From Meiothermus rufus DSM 22234 (lineage in GTDB: Bacteria > Deinococcota > Deinococci > Deinococcales > Thermaceae): a stretch of 58,685 nt of DNA. Under the pieces are notes generated by a model. The model searched no databases. It saw nothing but the letters and a program-made list of their open reading frames with translations, and was not told where the DNA came from. Shown piece by piece: positions 27,794-36,863 of the stretch. The position numbers were made by a program, and so were the translations under genes. The stretch spans positions 1 to 58,685 of the forward strand of contig NZ_AUHY01000013.1 in assembly GCF_000423425.1 (NCBI RefSeq), read 5' to 3'. How positions within the stretch are numbered: the stretch's first letter is position 1; each line of letters opens with the position of its first letter.

Positions 27794-29555
27794 GGCGGAA
27801 GCTCGAGCTGAGCCGGCTGAGGTCCGCCGATACAAAGCAAAGCGTCCGGGTGCTGTTGAGGGGAAGCTCCTGGCCCATCGCCAGGCTGGTGGAAAGGCCC
27901 AGCTCGGGGAGCAAGAACACTCCCTGACGCTCGACCAATACCCCCGGGCCACAGTAACCGTGTTGCAGCAGGTAGACCAGGGTCCAGTGCTCCCGGCTTT
28001 TGCGCTCGGCTTCCCGCACCAGATCGGCCACCGCCTCCGCCGCACCCACCCGCAAAAGAACCTCGTCCCGTGAGAGCACCGGCTTCCCGGCCAAGAAAGC
28101 CCGCAGCTGCTGGTGGGCCACCAGGTCCAGGTAGCGGCGCAAAGGGCTGGTCACTTGAGCGTACAAGGGCAGGCCCAGCCCCCGGTGGGGCCCCGGGCTG
28201 GTCTTGAGCTGGGCCCGCCTTATCCGGCGGCGCAGGGCCCACATGCCCGCCAGCCCTTCGGGCAGGGCCTCGAGCGAAACCTCGGGAGCCTCCTGGGTGG
28301 CAAAGGGGAAAGGAATCTGGTGTTCCAAAGCGAACCCCGCAGCCGCCTGGCCGGCCAGCAGCATAGCCTCCCGCACCCAGACGCGGCTTTCGTAGGGGGG
28401 CAAAGGGGCCAGGCGCACTGCTTCCCCTTCCAGCCGAACCTTAACCTCGGGCAAAGCCAGCTCGAAGGCCCCCTGAGCCAGCCGTCGTGCCCGGAATATC
28501 TGGGCCAGCTCAGCTAGGGGAGCCAGCTCCGGGCGATGTAGGGCTTCCGCGTAACTCAGGCGCTCCACCCGCACCCAACTAGGGTAGATGGCCAGGGAAC
28601 ACACCTCCCCTTCCCGCGAGACCTCCAGTTCGAAGCTCAAGGCTGGGCTGATCGCTTTCAGGCCCAGGCCCAGCTCGAGGGTGACCGCGGGGGGCAGCAT
28701 CCCCACCGTGCCTTCTGGCAGGTAAAGGTTGGCCCCTCGGCGGCGGGCCTCGAGGTCCAGGGGGCTATCCGGCCAGACCAAGGCGGCCACATCGGCCACG
28801 TGCACGTACAGACGAAACCCCTTCTCCTGGCGCTCCACCCAGACCGCGTCATCGGGGTCCTGGCTCTCCTCGTCGTCGATGGCTAAAGCTGGCAAGTGGG
28901 TCAGGTCGCGGCGGTTTTCCTCCGCTAAGGAAGGCAGGGGAAGGTCGGGGGGGGAAAGCCGCAGGCCCAGCCGGCTGGGGTGGGGGTTTTGGTAGCGCCA
29001 GTAGCCCCGCTGGACTAGATAGGCCTGGGCGCTCTCCGGCGTTTCCGCCAGGCCCAAGGCTCTAAGCACCGGGCTGTCCTGGCGCCGGCCTAGGGCCAGG
29101 GCCTCAATCTCCCGCCGTAGCTCCGGCACATCCTCCCCCTGGGCCAGCCGGGCGATGGCTGCTTGGTAGGCCTCACGGGCGGCTTGTTTTTGCCGCAGGG
29201 CCTCGAGCTCCTCCCGGCGGCGGGCCCGGATGCGCGTGCCCTCGAGGGTAAACCAGAGGCCCTCCTGGGCCAGCTGGTAGGCCCCGTAGGCGCTCTGGGG
29301 GGTGTACTGGCCGTAGAGCAACTCGGCCAAGGTCGCCAGGGCCACCTCTTCCCCCTGTAATAGCTCCCAGGCTGCCTCGGCCTCGGTAGGAAGCCCGGGC
29401 TCGAGGGGAAAGGAAACCGGCCCGGGATGCAGCAGCCAGACATCCTTAGGGCGCACTTTCTGCTGGCTGCCATCGGCTAGGCGCAGCAGCCACTTCTCCC
29501 CCGTTTGCTCCACCAAAGCGGGTTTTCCTTTATAGATAACCAATGCACCTACCAT
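27786..29555 (-). CDS. RNase II/R family exoribonuclease
   Basis: 3'-5' exoribonuclease of 589 residues. The catalytic RNB domain (about 230-530) carries LPALAIDDEESQDPDDA, the cluster of Asp that holds the metal, then RLYVHVADVAALV, ANLYLPEGTVGMLPP, HRGLGLPLYAQVTSPLRRYLD and the hallmark QVTSPLRRY. The N-terminal region is short and basic-acidic mixed, and the C-terminus keeps only a shortened S1-like domain, closer to Deinococcus RNase II than to E. coli RNase R. The ATG at 29555 overlaps the lpxC stop (ATGGTAG), so it is coupled to lpxC. A longer frame inside lpxC is rejected. Confidence 0.9.
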   Translation of the reverse strand: MVGALVIYKGKPALVEQTGEKWLLRLADGSQQKVRPKDVWLLHPGPVSFPLEPGLPTEAEAAWELLQGEEVALATLAELLYGQYTPQSAYGAYQLAQEGLWFTLEGTRIRARRREELEALRQKQAAREAYQAAIARLAQGEDVPELRREIEALALGRRQDSPVLRALGLAETPESAQAYLVQRGYWRYQNPHPSRLGLRLSPPDLPLPSLAEENRRDLTHLPALAIDDEESQDPDDAVWVERQEKGFRLYVHVADVAALVWPDSPLDLEARRRGANLYLPEGTVGMLPPAVTLELGLGLKAISPALSFELEVSREGEVCSLAIYPSWVRVERLSYAEALHRPELAPLAELAQIFRARRLAQGAFELALPEVKVRLEGEAVRLAPLPPYESRVWVREAMLLAGQAAAGFALEHQIPFPFATQEAPEVSLEALPEGLAGMWALRRRIRRAQLKTSPGPHRGLGLPLYAQVTSPLRRYLDLVAHQQLRAFLAGKPVLSRDEVLLRVGAAEAVADLVREAERKSREHWTLVYLLQHGYCGPGVLVERQGVFLLPELGLSTSLAMGQELPLNSTRTLCFVSADLSRLSSSFRLS

Positions 29556-30319
29556 GTGGGGTCCTGCAGTAGTTTGGCCAGCTCCACGTGCAGCCGGTGT
29601 GAACCCCGGTGCACCATGAACTGGCCCAGATAGGGCCGGCCCGCCAGGTACAAATCCCCCAGAAAATCCAGGGCCTTGTGCCACACCGGCTCCTGCAGCA
29701 TCCGGGGGGTGTTGACAAACCCCTCCCGACTATAGACCAGGGCATTCTCCAGCGAGGCCCCCTGGATAAGCCCCTGGGCCCGCAGGGCCTCCACCTCGTG
29801 CAAAAAGCCAAACGTGCGTGCCGGGGCCAAAGCCTTTAGGGGAGTGGGCGGGCACTGCACCTGCTGGTAGCCAATTTTAGGGTGGGGAAAGAAGATGCTC
29901 ACGGTAAGGGAAAACTGCGCGGCGGGCTGGGCCAGCACACTGCTCTTGCCCTCGGCCACCCGCAGGCTGCCCGGCAGCGGCTGGGGTGGGGGACCTTGGG
30001 GCACTAAGCCTTCCAGGGCAGCCAACCACTCCTGGGCGCTGCCATCCAGGATGGGTACCTCGGGCCCCTCCACCTCGATGAGCAGCCCCTGCCAAACCCC
30101 CCGGATGTAAAGCGCCGCCAGAAGGTGCTCCACCGTCATCAGGCGGGCTTCCTGCTCAGCCAGCACGGTGGAACGCGTCGTCTCCACCACCCTCGAGGCC
30201 AGCGGGCGGAAGGCCACCCCTCCCAGCCAGAAGCGCACGGGCCCCTCACTGGGATGAAAGCGCACCGTGGCGGCTGCACCGGTGTGCAGACCGACGCCGC
30301 GGATAACCACCTCGCTCAT
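29549..30319 (-). CDS. lpxC: UDP-3-O-acyl-N-acetylglucosamine deacetylase-like protein LpxC
   Basis: Zinc deacetylase that commits lipid A synthesis in Gram-negatives. The 256-residue protein has GVGLHTG at the start, TVEHLLAAL (first zinc His), RTFGFLHEVEALRAQGL, the second zinc pair in WHKALDFLGDL (His and Asp) and a catalytic His in GSHRLHVEL. All active-site residues expected from the family are present, but it is shorter than the usual 300, lacking insert sequence. It overlaps lpxD (ATGA). Thermus and Meiothermus are described as lacking lipopolysaccharide, so the substrate may be another acylated amino sugar. Confidence 0.88.
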   Translation of the reverse strand: MSEVVIRGVGLHTGAAATVRFHPSEGPVRFWLGGVAFRPLASRVVETTRSTVLAEQEARLMTVEHLLAALYIRGVWQGLLIEVEGPEVPILDGSAQEWLAALEGLVPQGPPPQPLPGSLRVAEGKSSVLAQPAAQFSLTVSIFFPHPKIGYQQVQCPPTPLKALAPARTFGFLHEVEALRAQGLIQGASLENALVYSREGFVNTPRMLQEPVWHKALDFLGDLYLAGRPYLGQFMVHRGSHRLHVELAKLLQDPTW

Positions 30320-31305
30320 GCCCCGGAGCGCAACAACTGCCGCAGGCCCCGCTCCACGCTGGCCAGCCAGTCCAAGAGGGCCAGGCGGCGCCAGTGCTGG
30401 CGGATGGGCCGGGCGGGCACCGCCCCCGCCCAGGTCTGGCCCGGGGGCACATCCTTGGAAACGGCGCTGCCCCCGCTCAGGCGGGCCCCGGCGCCCACCC
30501 GCACGTGGTCGGAGAGCACCACCCAGCCCCCCATCAAGACCCCATCCTCTACCACCGCACTCCCCCCGATGGCGCTGCTGCCCACCATCACCACACCCCG
30601 GCCAATCCGCACATTGTGACCAATCTGGGTCAGGTCGCCGATCTTGCTCTGGGCCCCGATGCGGGTCTCCCCCACCACGCTGCGCTGCACCACACAGCCA
30701 GCCCCTAGCTCCACCCCGTCCTCCAGCACCACCCGGCCCGTGTGGGGCAGGCGACGCCCCTCCTGGAAGCCAAACCCAATCACCCCTAGCACGCTGCCCG
30801 CCCCCACCCGGCAACCCGCCCCCAGCCGGGTGTAGCGATACAGGGTGACCCGGGGCTCGAGGACGCTAAAAGGCCCCACCTCTACCCCTTCACCCACATA
30901 GCAAAAAGGCCCCACCACCGCTCCCTTGGCAACGCGGGCCCCCCGGCACACCACCGCGTAAGCCCCTACCCGGGCGCCGGCCTCGAGGCAGGCCCCCTCC
31001 TCGATGAGGGCGGTGGGATGAACCCCCAAAGCCCAGTTCTCGGGCGGGTCGAAAAGGGCTAGCAGAGCGGGCCAGGCTTTCTCCACCGAGGGCACCCGGA
31101 CGACGCTTCGCCCCAGGGGGCAAGGGCTGGCCTCGTCCAACACCAGGGCGGCCCCACTGGCTATGGCGGCCTCGAGGAAGCGCGGGCTGCGCACCGCCAC
31201 CAGCTCACCCGGCCGGGCCTCATCGGGCGGGGCCAGGCGGCTAACCTCGACGTCGGGGCCCTCGAGGCGGCCCCCCAGGTGTTGGGCAATAGCCAAGAGC
31301 CGCAT
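30316..31305 (-). CDS. lpxD: UDP-3-O-acylglucosamine N-acyltransferase-like protein LpxD
   Basis: Left-handed beta-helix acyltransferase of 329 residues. The N-terminal uridine-binding domain (about 1-95) precedes a long hexapeptide repeat series (VHPTALIEEGACLEAGARVGA onward) and the LpxD-type catalytic segment IGDLTQIGHNVRIG with the active-site His, then a C-terminal helical tail. Placed between mreB and lpxC, and coupled to lpxC. lpxA and lpxB are not in this operon. Known family role: N-acylation of UDP-3-O-acyl-glucosamine, directly after LpxC. Confidence 0.9.
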   Translation of the reverse strand: MRLLAIAQHLGGRLEGPDVEVSRLAPPDEARPGELVAVRSPRFLEAAIASGAALVLDEASPCPLGRSVVRVPSVEKAWPALLALFDPPENWALGVHPTALIEEGACLEAGARVGAYAVVCRGARVAKGAVVGPFCYVGEGVEVGPFSVLEPRVTLYRYTRLGAGCRVGAGSVLGVIGFGFQEGRRLPHTGRVVLEDGVELGAGCVVQRSVVGETRIGAQSKIGDLTQIGHNVRIGRGVVMVGSSAIGGSAVVEDGVLMGGWVVLSDHVRVGAGARLSGGSAVSKDVPPGQTWAGAVPARPIRQHWRRLALLDWLASVERGLRQLLRSGA

Positions 31306-31311
31306 GGCGTT

Positions 31312-32358
31312 CTAGCGCTTCAGCACATTGTCCGAGGTAACCAATGCGTCGCGCAACACGTGCAGCATCTCCAAGGCCTTGCCGGTGCCCAAAGCTACCG
31401 CCTCCACCGCGTTCTCGGCCACCACCACCGGTACCCCGGTGGACTCTTGCAGCAGTAGGTCTAGGTTGCGTAGCAAAGCCCCTCCCCCGGTGAGCAGAAT
31501 CCCCCGGTCAATAATGTCGGCCACTAGCTCGGGCGGGGTGGTCTCGAGGACGCCCTTCACTCCCTGCACGATCTTTTCCAGAGGCTCCTGTAAAGCCTCC
31601 ACCACATCATCGGCGCTCACCTCGATGCTCTTGGGCAGGCCCGAGATCAGGTCGCGCCCCCGCACCTCGGCCACCGTTTCCTCTTCCCCAGGGGCCTTTT
31701 TGGCCGCCCCGATTTTGATCTTGAGGTCTTCTGCCGTGCGCTCGCCAATCAGCAGGCTGTACTTGTTGCGCACATGGCGAATGATGGATTCGTCGAACTC
31801 GTTTCCGGCAATGCGCAGGCTGGTTGAGCGCACGATGCCCCCCAGGGAGATAACCGCAATGTCGGTCGAACCCCCACCGATATCCACCACCATGCTACCG
31901 GTGGGCTCGGCGATCTTAATCCCGGCCCCGATGGCCGCCGCCAGAGGTTCGTCAATCAGATAGGCCCGCTTAGCCCCGGCCTCCACAATGGCCTGAACTA
32001 CCGCTCGCCGCTCCACCTCGGTGACCCCTGAGGGCACCCCCACCATCACCTGGGGCCGGGCAAAGCGCAAGGGGGGCAGCACCTTTTTGATGAACAAAGT
32101 CAGCATCCGCTCGGTGAGGGTATAGTCGGCGATGACCCCATCCTTAAGGGGCCGGGCCGCCACAATGTTGCCGGGGGTTCGCCCCAGCATCCGGTAGGCC
32201 TCGGCTCCCACCGCCTTGACCTCTTTAGTGTCGCTGACCATAGCAATAACCGAAGGCTCACGCAGCACAATACCTTTGCCACGCACGTAAATCAGCACCG
32301 AGGCGGTGCCCAGGTCAATACCCACATCTTCGCCGCGAAACGAGAACAAACCAGCCAT
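31312..32358 (-). CDS. mreB: Rod shape-determining protein MreB
   Basis: Actin-like filament protein, 348 residues, organising lateral wall synthesis in rods. It shows the phosphate-1 motif VGIDLGTASVLIYVRGKG, GVPSGVTEVERRAV, the phosphate-2 motif MVVDIGGGSTDIAVISL, and the adenosine motif ILLTGGGALLRNLD. A TACAAT -10 box (32367-32372, reverse) is 8 nt from the ATG, so the message is likely leaderless. The operon reads mreB-lpxD-lpxC-RNase. mreC, mreD and the usual morphogenes are not here. Divergent from lhgO, with only 61 bp between the start codons. Confidence 0.96.
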   Translation of the reverse strand: MAGLFSFRGEDVGIDLGTASVLIYVRGKGIVLREPSVIAMVSDTKEVKAVGAEAYRMLGRTPGNIVAARPLKDGVIADYTLTERMLTLFIKKVLPPLRFARPQVMVGVPSGVTEVERRAVVQAIVEAGAKRAYLIDEPLAAAIGAGIKIAEPTGSMVVDIGGGSTDIAVISLGGIVRSTSLRIAGNEFDESIIRHVRNKYSLLIGERTAEDLKIKIGAAKKAPGEEETVAEVRGRDLISGLPKSIEVSADDVVEALQEPLEKIVQGVKGVLETTPPELVADIIDRGILLTGGGALLRNLDLLLQESTGVPVVVAENAVEAVALGTGKALEMLHVLRDALVTSDNVLKR

Positions 32359-32419
32359 AGCGCTTTATTGTACAGGCTTACAACCCAGGCGGGTATCCCA
32401 GTGCCCTAGAATACATGGG

Positions 32420-33637
32420 ATGCAGACCTGTGACTATTTGATCATCGGCGGGGGGATTGTGGGCCTGACCATTGCCCTCGAGCTGCGCCGGCGGCAGAAG
32501 GAAGCCCGGATTGTAGTCCTGGAAAAAGAAAAGGCGCTAGCCCAGCACGGCTCTGGACGCAACTCGGGAGTACTGCACGCTGGGTTTTACTATAGCGCCG
32601 ACTCGCTCAAAGCCCGCTTCACCCGCGAGGGCAACGCCCGTTGGAAGGCTTTCGTGGAGGAACGGGGGTTGCGCATTAACCGCTGTGGCAAGTTGGTGGT
32701 GGCTAAAAACGAACTCGAGGTGGAAGGGCTGCGCGAGCTCAAGCGCCGGGGCGACCAAAACGGGGTAGAGACCTACCTAATCTCCCTCGAGGAGGCCAAA
32801 AAAATCGAGCCCCGGATCAAGACCACCGAGCTGGCCCTGTGGTCGCCCCAGACCGCCACAGTAGACCCTCAGGAGTGCATGGCCGCCATAGCGGCAGAGT
32901 GCCGGGATCAGGGAATCACGCTATGCCTGGATAGCCCTTACCAGGGCCGGCGGGGCCTGGACATCCTCACCCCGCACGAGGTCTACAGCACCGGATTCGT
33001 CATCAACGCCGCAGGCCTTTACGCCGACAAGGTAGCCCACGACTTCGGCCTAGGTCTGCGCTACCGCATCCTGCCCTTTAAGGGGCTGTACCTCTACGGC
33101 GACGAGCCGGCAGGATCGCTGCGCACCAACATCTATCCCGTCCCCGACCTGCGCAACACCTTTTTGGGAGTACATTTCACCGTAACCGTGGACGGCAGGG
33201 TCAAGATTGGCCCCACCGCCATCCCCGCTTTCTGGCGGGAAAACTACCAGGGCCTTCAGGGCTTCAACCCCACCGAGGCCCTATCCATTCTGCGGGATGA
33301 GGCCGTTTTATTCTTGCGCAACGACTTCAACTTCCGCGGGATTGCCCTGGAGGAGCTGAAGAAATACGCCCAGCCCTATCTGGTAGCCCAGGCCGCAGCC
33401 CTGCTGGAAGGGGTCCGGCGAGAGAACTACCGTACCTGGGGCCGGCCCGGCATCCGGGCCCAGCTTTACGACCACCAAGAGAAGAAGCTGGTGATGGACT
33501 TCACCCTCGAGGGCGACGCCACCAGCCTACACGTACTCAATGCCATCTCGCCTGCCTGGACCGCGGCCATGCCCTTTGCCGAGTATGTGGTGACGCGGGT
33601 GGAGGAGCTACAGCAAGGCCACAGCCTCAGCCCATAA
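32420..33637 (+). CDS. lhgO: L-2-hydroxyglutarate dehydrogenase/oxidase
   Basis: FAD-dependent enzyme of 405 residues that oxidises L-2-hydroxyglutarate to 2-oxoglutarate, feeding electrons to the membrane quinone pool. It has the dinucleotide fold YLIIGGGIVGLTIALEL, HGSGRNSGVLHAGFYY (the FAD-linked loop typical of LhgO), VDPQECMAAIA, and INAAGLYADKVA. The ATG at 32420 sits 7 nt after a TAGAAT box (32407-32412), a leaderless start. It overlaps the convergent yceD-like gene by 11 bp. Confidence 0.92.
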   Translation: MQTCDYLIIGGGIVGLTIALELRRRQKEARIVVLEKEKALAQHGSGRNSGVLHAGFYYSADSLKARFTREGNARWKAFVEERGLRINRCGKLVVAKNELEVEGLRELKRRGDQNGVETYLISLEEAKKIEPRIKTTELALWSPQTATVDPQECMAAIAAECRDQGITLCLDSPYQGRRGLDILTPHEVYSTGFVINAAGLYADKVAHDFGLGLRYRILPFKGLYLYGDEPAGSLRTNIYPVPDLRNTFLGVHFTVTVDGRVKIGPTAIPAFWRENYQGLQGFNPTEALSILRDEAVLFLRNDFNFRGIALEELKKYAQPYLVAQAAALLEGVRRENYRTWGRPGIRAQLYDHQEKKLVMDFTLEGDATSLHVLNAISPAWTAAMPFAEYVVTRVEELQQGHSLSP

Positions 33638-34169
33638 GCTGGCCTAACAACCGGCCCAAGCGGGTCGGGGAGCCCTCATCGTGGCCGCAGTCCACCTCGT
33701 TGCGGTTGGTGCCGCAAACCGGGCAAAGGCCCTTGCAATCTTCCTTACAGAGCACGGTGTAGGGCAGCTCGAGGGCAAAGGCCTCGCTGAGGATGGGCCC
33801 TAGCTCGAGGTTGGGATGGCCAAACAGCAGAACCTCCTCTTCATCTTCCTCCACGAGCTCGGGGTGGGCCAGGCCCGGCTGGTAGCGCAGCATGTACTGG
33901 AAATGGGCCCGCACCGCCGCCGGGGTAGGGGTTAGGCAGCGGCGGCACTCCAGCAAAGCGTAGCCGGCAATCTCCCCCGAGAGCCAGAAAGCCTGCCCCT
34001 CCTCCCCCTCCAGCCGGGCCACCCGCACCTTCCAGTGGGCCGGGCCCTGCAGCAGGATGCGCTCGTTCTCTAGGGGAATGTATTCCAAAATCTCCCCCTG
34101 GGCCGCGGTGCTGCCCCCCTCCCGCAGCAGGCGCGAGAGGTTGATGCTTTGAATGGCTTGCTCTTTCAT
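33627..34169 (-). CDS. YceD/DUF177 family protein
   Basis: A 180-residue protein of the DUF177 family, linked in many bacteria to 23S rRNA processing and usually encoded before rpmF. Diagnostic features are the CRRC pair (LECRRCLTP) and the C-terminal metal-like motif CKGLCPVCGTNRN followed by DCGH. Here rpmF is not adjacent: the next gene downstream is the convergent lhgO. A TAGACT box (34177-34182, reverse) lies 7 nt before the ATG. Function in this lineage is not known. Confidence 0.85.
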   Translation of the reverse strand: MKEQAIQSINLSRLLREGGSTAAQGEILEYIPLENERILLQGPAHWKVRVARLEGEEGQAFWLSGEIAGYALLECRRCLTPTPAAVRAHFQYMLRYQPGLAHPELVEEDEEEVLLFGHPNLELGPILSEAFALELPYTVLCKEDCKGLCPVCGTNRNEVDCGHDEGSPTRLGRLLGQLMG

Positions 34170-34251
34170 TTCTGCCAGTCTACGCCCAAAGCGTAGCCTC
34201 TTACTTTAGCCCGGCCAAGGTTATTAGGTCAACAAGGGTAGACTTGAGCCT

Positions 34252-35148
34252 ATGAAGCCGATTGGCATTTTAGGAGTGCCTATGGACCTTGGCCAGGGGC
34301 GACGGGGCGTGGATATGGGGCCCAGCGCCATCCGTTACGGGCGCTTGCAAGAAGTGCTGCAAAGCCTGGGCCACCAGGTACACGATTTTGGCGATGTGAA
34401 GGTGCCCGTGGTGGAAAGCCTGCACCGCCAAGCGGAACAACCGGGGGGACTGGGCTACCTCGAGGCCATCCGGGCCGCCTGCCTGGACACCATCCAGGCC
34501 CTGGGCCAGATGCCAGCCGATACATTCCCCATCGTGTTGGGGGGCGACCACTCCATCGCCATGGGCTCGGTCACCGGGGTGGCTCGAGGGGAGCGCATCG
34601 GGGTGATCTGGGTGGATGCCCACGCCGACTTTAACACCCCCGAGACCAGCCCCAGCGGCAACATCCACGGGATGCCCTTGGCCCACCTGTGCGGCCTGGG
34701 AGACCCCCGCCTGATCAACCTGGGCTACCCAGGGGCCAAGGTACGCCCGGAAGACGTGGTGCTGATCGGGGTTCGCAGCCTGGACCCCGGCGAGGTTCGG
34801 CTGCTGCGCCAGCGGGGGGTCATGGTCTTTACCATGAAAGAGGTGGACATAGAGGGTATTCCGGCCATTGCCGAGGCGGTGGTTCAGCATTTTCGCGGGT
34901 TTGCCAAGGTGCACCTCTCCCTCGATGCCGATGTGCTCGACCCCGAGATTGCCCCTGGGGTGGGCACCCCGGTGGCCGGGGGCCTGACCTACCGCGAGGC
35001 CCACCTGCTGATGGAGCTCTTGGCCGATGCCCAGCTGGTCACCAGCCTTGACCTGGTGGAGGTCAACCCTATCCTGGACATCGCCAACCGCACCGCCCGA
35101 ATGATGGTCGAGCTGGCCGGCAGCCTACTGGGTAAGAAAATTTTCTAA
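34252..35148 (+). CDS. rocF: Arginase
   Basis: Mn-dependent hydrolysis of arginine to ornithine and urea, 298 residues. Metal ligands are in GGDHSIAMG, VDAHADFNTPETSPSGNIHGMP and SLDADVLDPEIAPGVGTP, all intact. The SGN-x-HGMP loop is typical of true arginases rather than agmatinases. A TAGACT box (34239-34244) is 7 nt from the ATG, implying a leaderless message. No other arginine-degradation gene (rocD, rocA) is adjacent. Confidence 0.94.
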   Translation: MKPIGILGVPMDLGQGRRGVDMGPSAIRYGRLQEVLQSLGHQVHDFGDVKVPVVESLHRQAEQPGGLGYLEAIRAACLDTIQALGQMPADTFPIVLGGDHSIAMGSVTGVARGERIGVIWVDAHADFNTPETSPSGNIHGMPLAHLCGLGDPRLINLGYPGAKVRPEDVVLIGVRSLDPGEVRLLRQRGVMVFTMKEVDIEGIPAIAEAVVQHFRGFAKVHLSLDADVLDPEIAPGVGTPVAGGLTYREAHLLMELLADAQLVTSLDLVEVNPILDIANRTARMMVELAGSLLGKKIF

Positions 35149-35192
35149 AGCTGGCTTAATCCTACACTCATAAAGCACAAAGGGCTTTGCTA

Positions 35193-35612
35193 ATGCTGGG
35201 TCTGATTGCCCTGGGAGCCTGCGCCCCCGTCTAAAACCCCCCACCCCAGGCCATTCTCAGCAGCGATCCTTTGGTCTACCTGCCGGAAGCCTGGGTGGAG
35301 GCCCGCACCCTGCGAGGAGGGGTGGAGGAGGTGCGCCTGCGTACCTACTACAGCCGCACCCTGGGCGAGCTGCAAGACGCGCTGGTTCGGGGCTTTCAGA
35401 GCAGCCGGACGCAGCTTAAGTGCAGCGAACTGGTGGGTTTAGGCCTGGGTGGGGGGCCCTACCTAAAGCTGCGCCTGGCCGCCAGCCCCGACCGCGACCT
35501 TACCCTGCGCCTCACCCCGCTGGACGGGCACTGGCTACTGGGCCATAGCCTCTTCCAGGCGGAGCTACGCCGGGTTCCACCCCACTTTGGCCTGGGCTGT
35601 CCATTGGACTAA
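35193..35612 (+). pseudogene. Lipoprotein gene interrupted by an in-frame TAA at codon 14
   Basis: An ATG at 35193 with an AAAGGG SD opens MLGLIALGACAPV, a short lipoprotein signal with lipobox LGAC, then meets TAA at 35232-35234. The same frame continues without interruption for about 125 codons (NPPPQAILSSDPLVYLPEAW...) to the stop at 35610-35612. The natural reading is a nonsense mutation, possibly CAA to TAA, in a secreted lipoprotein of about 139 residues. A TTG at 35271 could give a 113-residue cytoplasmic remnant, which would make little sense. No family recognised. A sequencing error is the main alternative. Confidence 0.65.
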
Positions 35613-36043
35613 GGTAGACCCAGCCGACCTCGAGCCTCATGCACCTGGGCCGGGGTGAGGTTGCGGCCTCGCTGGGCCTGCACCTCGGCGGCGGTGAAGG
35701 GTTTTTGCCCTTTGGGGAAGCGGTTGCCCCACTGGGTGGCGATATGGTTGAGCAACCCGGCAATCTCTTCATCGGAAAGGGAGCGGCCAAAACCGGGCAT
35801 CACCTGGTCGAAGCTACGGCTGCCTACCCGTATTTTGCCTTGCAGGCCATAGAGCACCACCCAAATCAGGTACTCCCGCCCGCCAGGCTGGGCCAGGAGG
35901 GTGGGCACATGGCCTGCCAGCGGGGGCCAGTTACCCACCCCACCCCTTCCGTCCGTTTTGTGGCAGACCGCGCAACGCTCGTAGAGCGGGCTGGGCTGGG
36001 CCAAAGCCAGACCCAGCAAAAGGGGAAGCCAAAACGCCCACAT
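35609..36043 (-). CDS. Monohaem c-type cytochrome
   Basis: Small exported electron carrier, 144 residues. Signal peptide 1-18 (MWAFWLPLLLGLALA), then the haem site CAVCH (ERCAVCHKTDG) and a likely axial Met in FDQVMPGFG. The tail AAEVQAQRGRNLTPAQVHEARGRLG is extra to the usual class-I fold. ATG 36043 has an ideal SD (GGAGGAACTC); longer frames have none. Like cytochromes c of Thermus respiration, but the partner is unknown. Overlaps the end of the lipoprotein remnant by 4 bp. Confidence 0.87.
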   Translation of the reverse strand: MWAFWLPLLLGLALAQPSPLYERCAVCHKTDGRGGVGNWPPLAGHVPTLLAQPGGREYLIWVVLYGLQGKIRVGSRSFDQVMPGFGRSLSDEEIAGLLNHIATQWGNRFPKGQKPFTAAEVQAQRGRNLTPAQVHEARGRLGLP

Positions 36044-36146
36044 GAGTTCCTCCTTACTTCGAGTATAAGCCAAAGGTAGGAGGAGAGCCGGTATTTTGAC
36101 CCTTACCCCACCCAGGTAAGCCGGAACCCTCTGGTACAATCCCGTT

Positions 36147-36854
36147 GTGTTGGTGATTCCCGCGGTAGACATCCAGTCCGGACGGGCGGTTCGGCTCCTC
36201 GAAGGCAATCCCGAGCAGGAAACGGTTTACTTCGAAAACCCCGTGGAGGCTGCCCTGCACTGGCAGGCCCAGGGAGCTCGGATGCTGCACCTGGTGGACC
36301 TAGACGCGGCCACGGGACGAGGGGAGAATCGCCAGGTGCTGCGGGCGGTGGCGGCCACCCTCTCCATCCCTTTCCAGGTGGGAGGTGGGGTGCGCAGCTT
36401 GGAGGACGCTCGAGCCCTTCTGGCCCTGGGGGCCTACCGGGTGGTGGTGGGCACCCTGGCGGTCAAGGCTCCGGAGGTGCTGGGGCAGATGCTGGCGGAG
36501 TGGGGCCCGGAGCGGGTGGTGGTCAGCCTGGACGCCCGAGGCCTGGAGGTGGTGGTCTCGGGCTGGAGCGAGGCCACGGCCCGCCAAGTCCCCGAGCTGG
36601 CCCAGCCCTTGTGGGCCATGGGCCTGCGCACCCTGATCTATACCGATGTACGCCGGGATGGCACCCTGGCTGGGCTAGACCTCGAGGGGGTGCGGGCGGT
36701 ACGCTCGGCCTGGCCCGGCTTCCTGATTGCCGGGGGGGGCATCGCCTCCGAGGCCGACCTACTGGGCCTAAAGCGCCTAGGGGTGGAGGGGGCCATTACC
36801 GGAAAGGCCCTGTACGAGGGGCGCATCGACCTCAGGCGCTGGGTCCAGGGGTAA
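36147..36854 (+). CDS. hisA: ProFAR isomerase HisA
   Basis: Phosphoribosylformimino-5-aminoimidazole carboxamide ribotide isomerase of histidine synthesis, 235 residues, TIM barrel. The catalytic Asp near residue 8 (IPAVDIQSGRAVRL), the phosphate loops VGGGVRSLEDARAL and IAGGGIASEADL, and the second acid in YTDVRRDGTLAGLDL are all visible. It starts at GTG 36147, 6 nt after a near-perfect TACAAT box (36135-36140): a leaderless start. It stands alone, with no other his gene nearby. Confidence 0.95.
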   Translation: MLVIPAVDIQSGRAVRLLEGNPEQETVYFENPVEAALHWQAQGARMLHLVDLDAATGRGENRQVLRAVAATLSIPFQVGGGVRSLEDARALLALGAYRVVVGTLAVKAPEVLGQMLAEWGPERVVVSLDARGLEVVVSGWSEATARQVPELAQPLWAMGLRTLIYTDVRRDGTLAGLDLEGVRAVRSAWPGFLIAGGGIASEADLLGLKRLGVEGAITGKALYEGRIDLRRWVQG

Positions 36855-36863
36855 ACTGCGACC

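Noticed and set aside
33627-34169. Expected rpmF after the yceD-like gene
   Set aside because: The downstream sequence on the minus strand is the antisense of lhgO; no short L32 frame with zinc cysteines was found.
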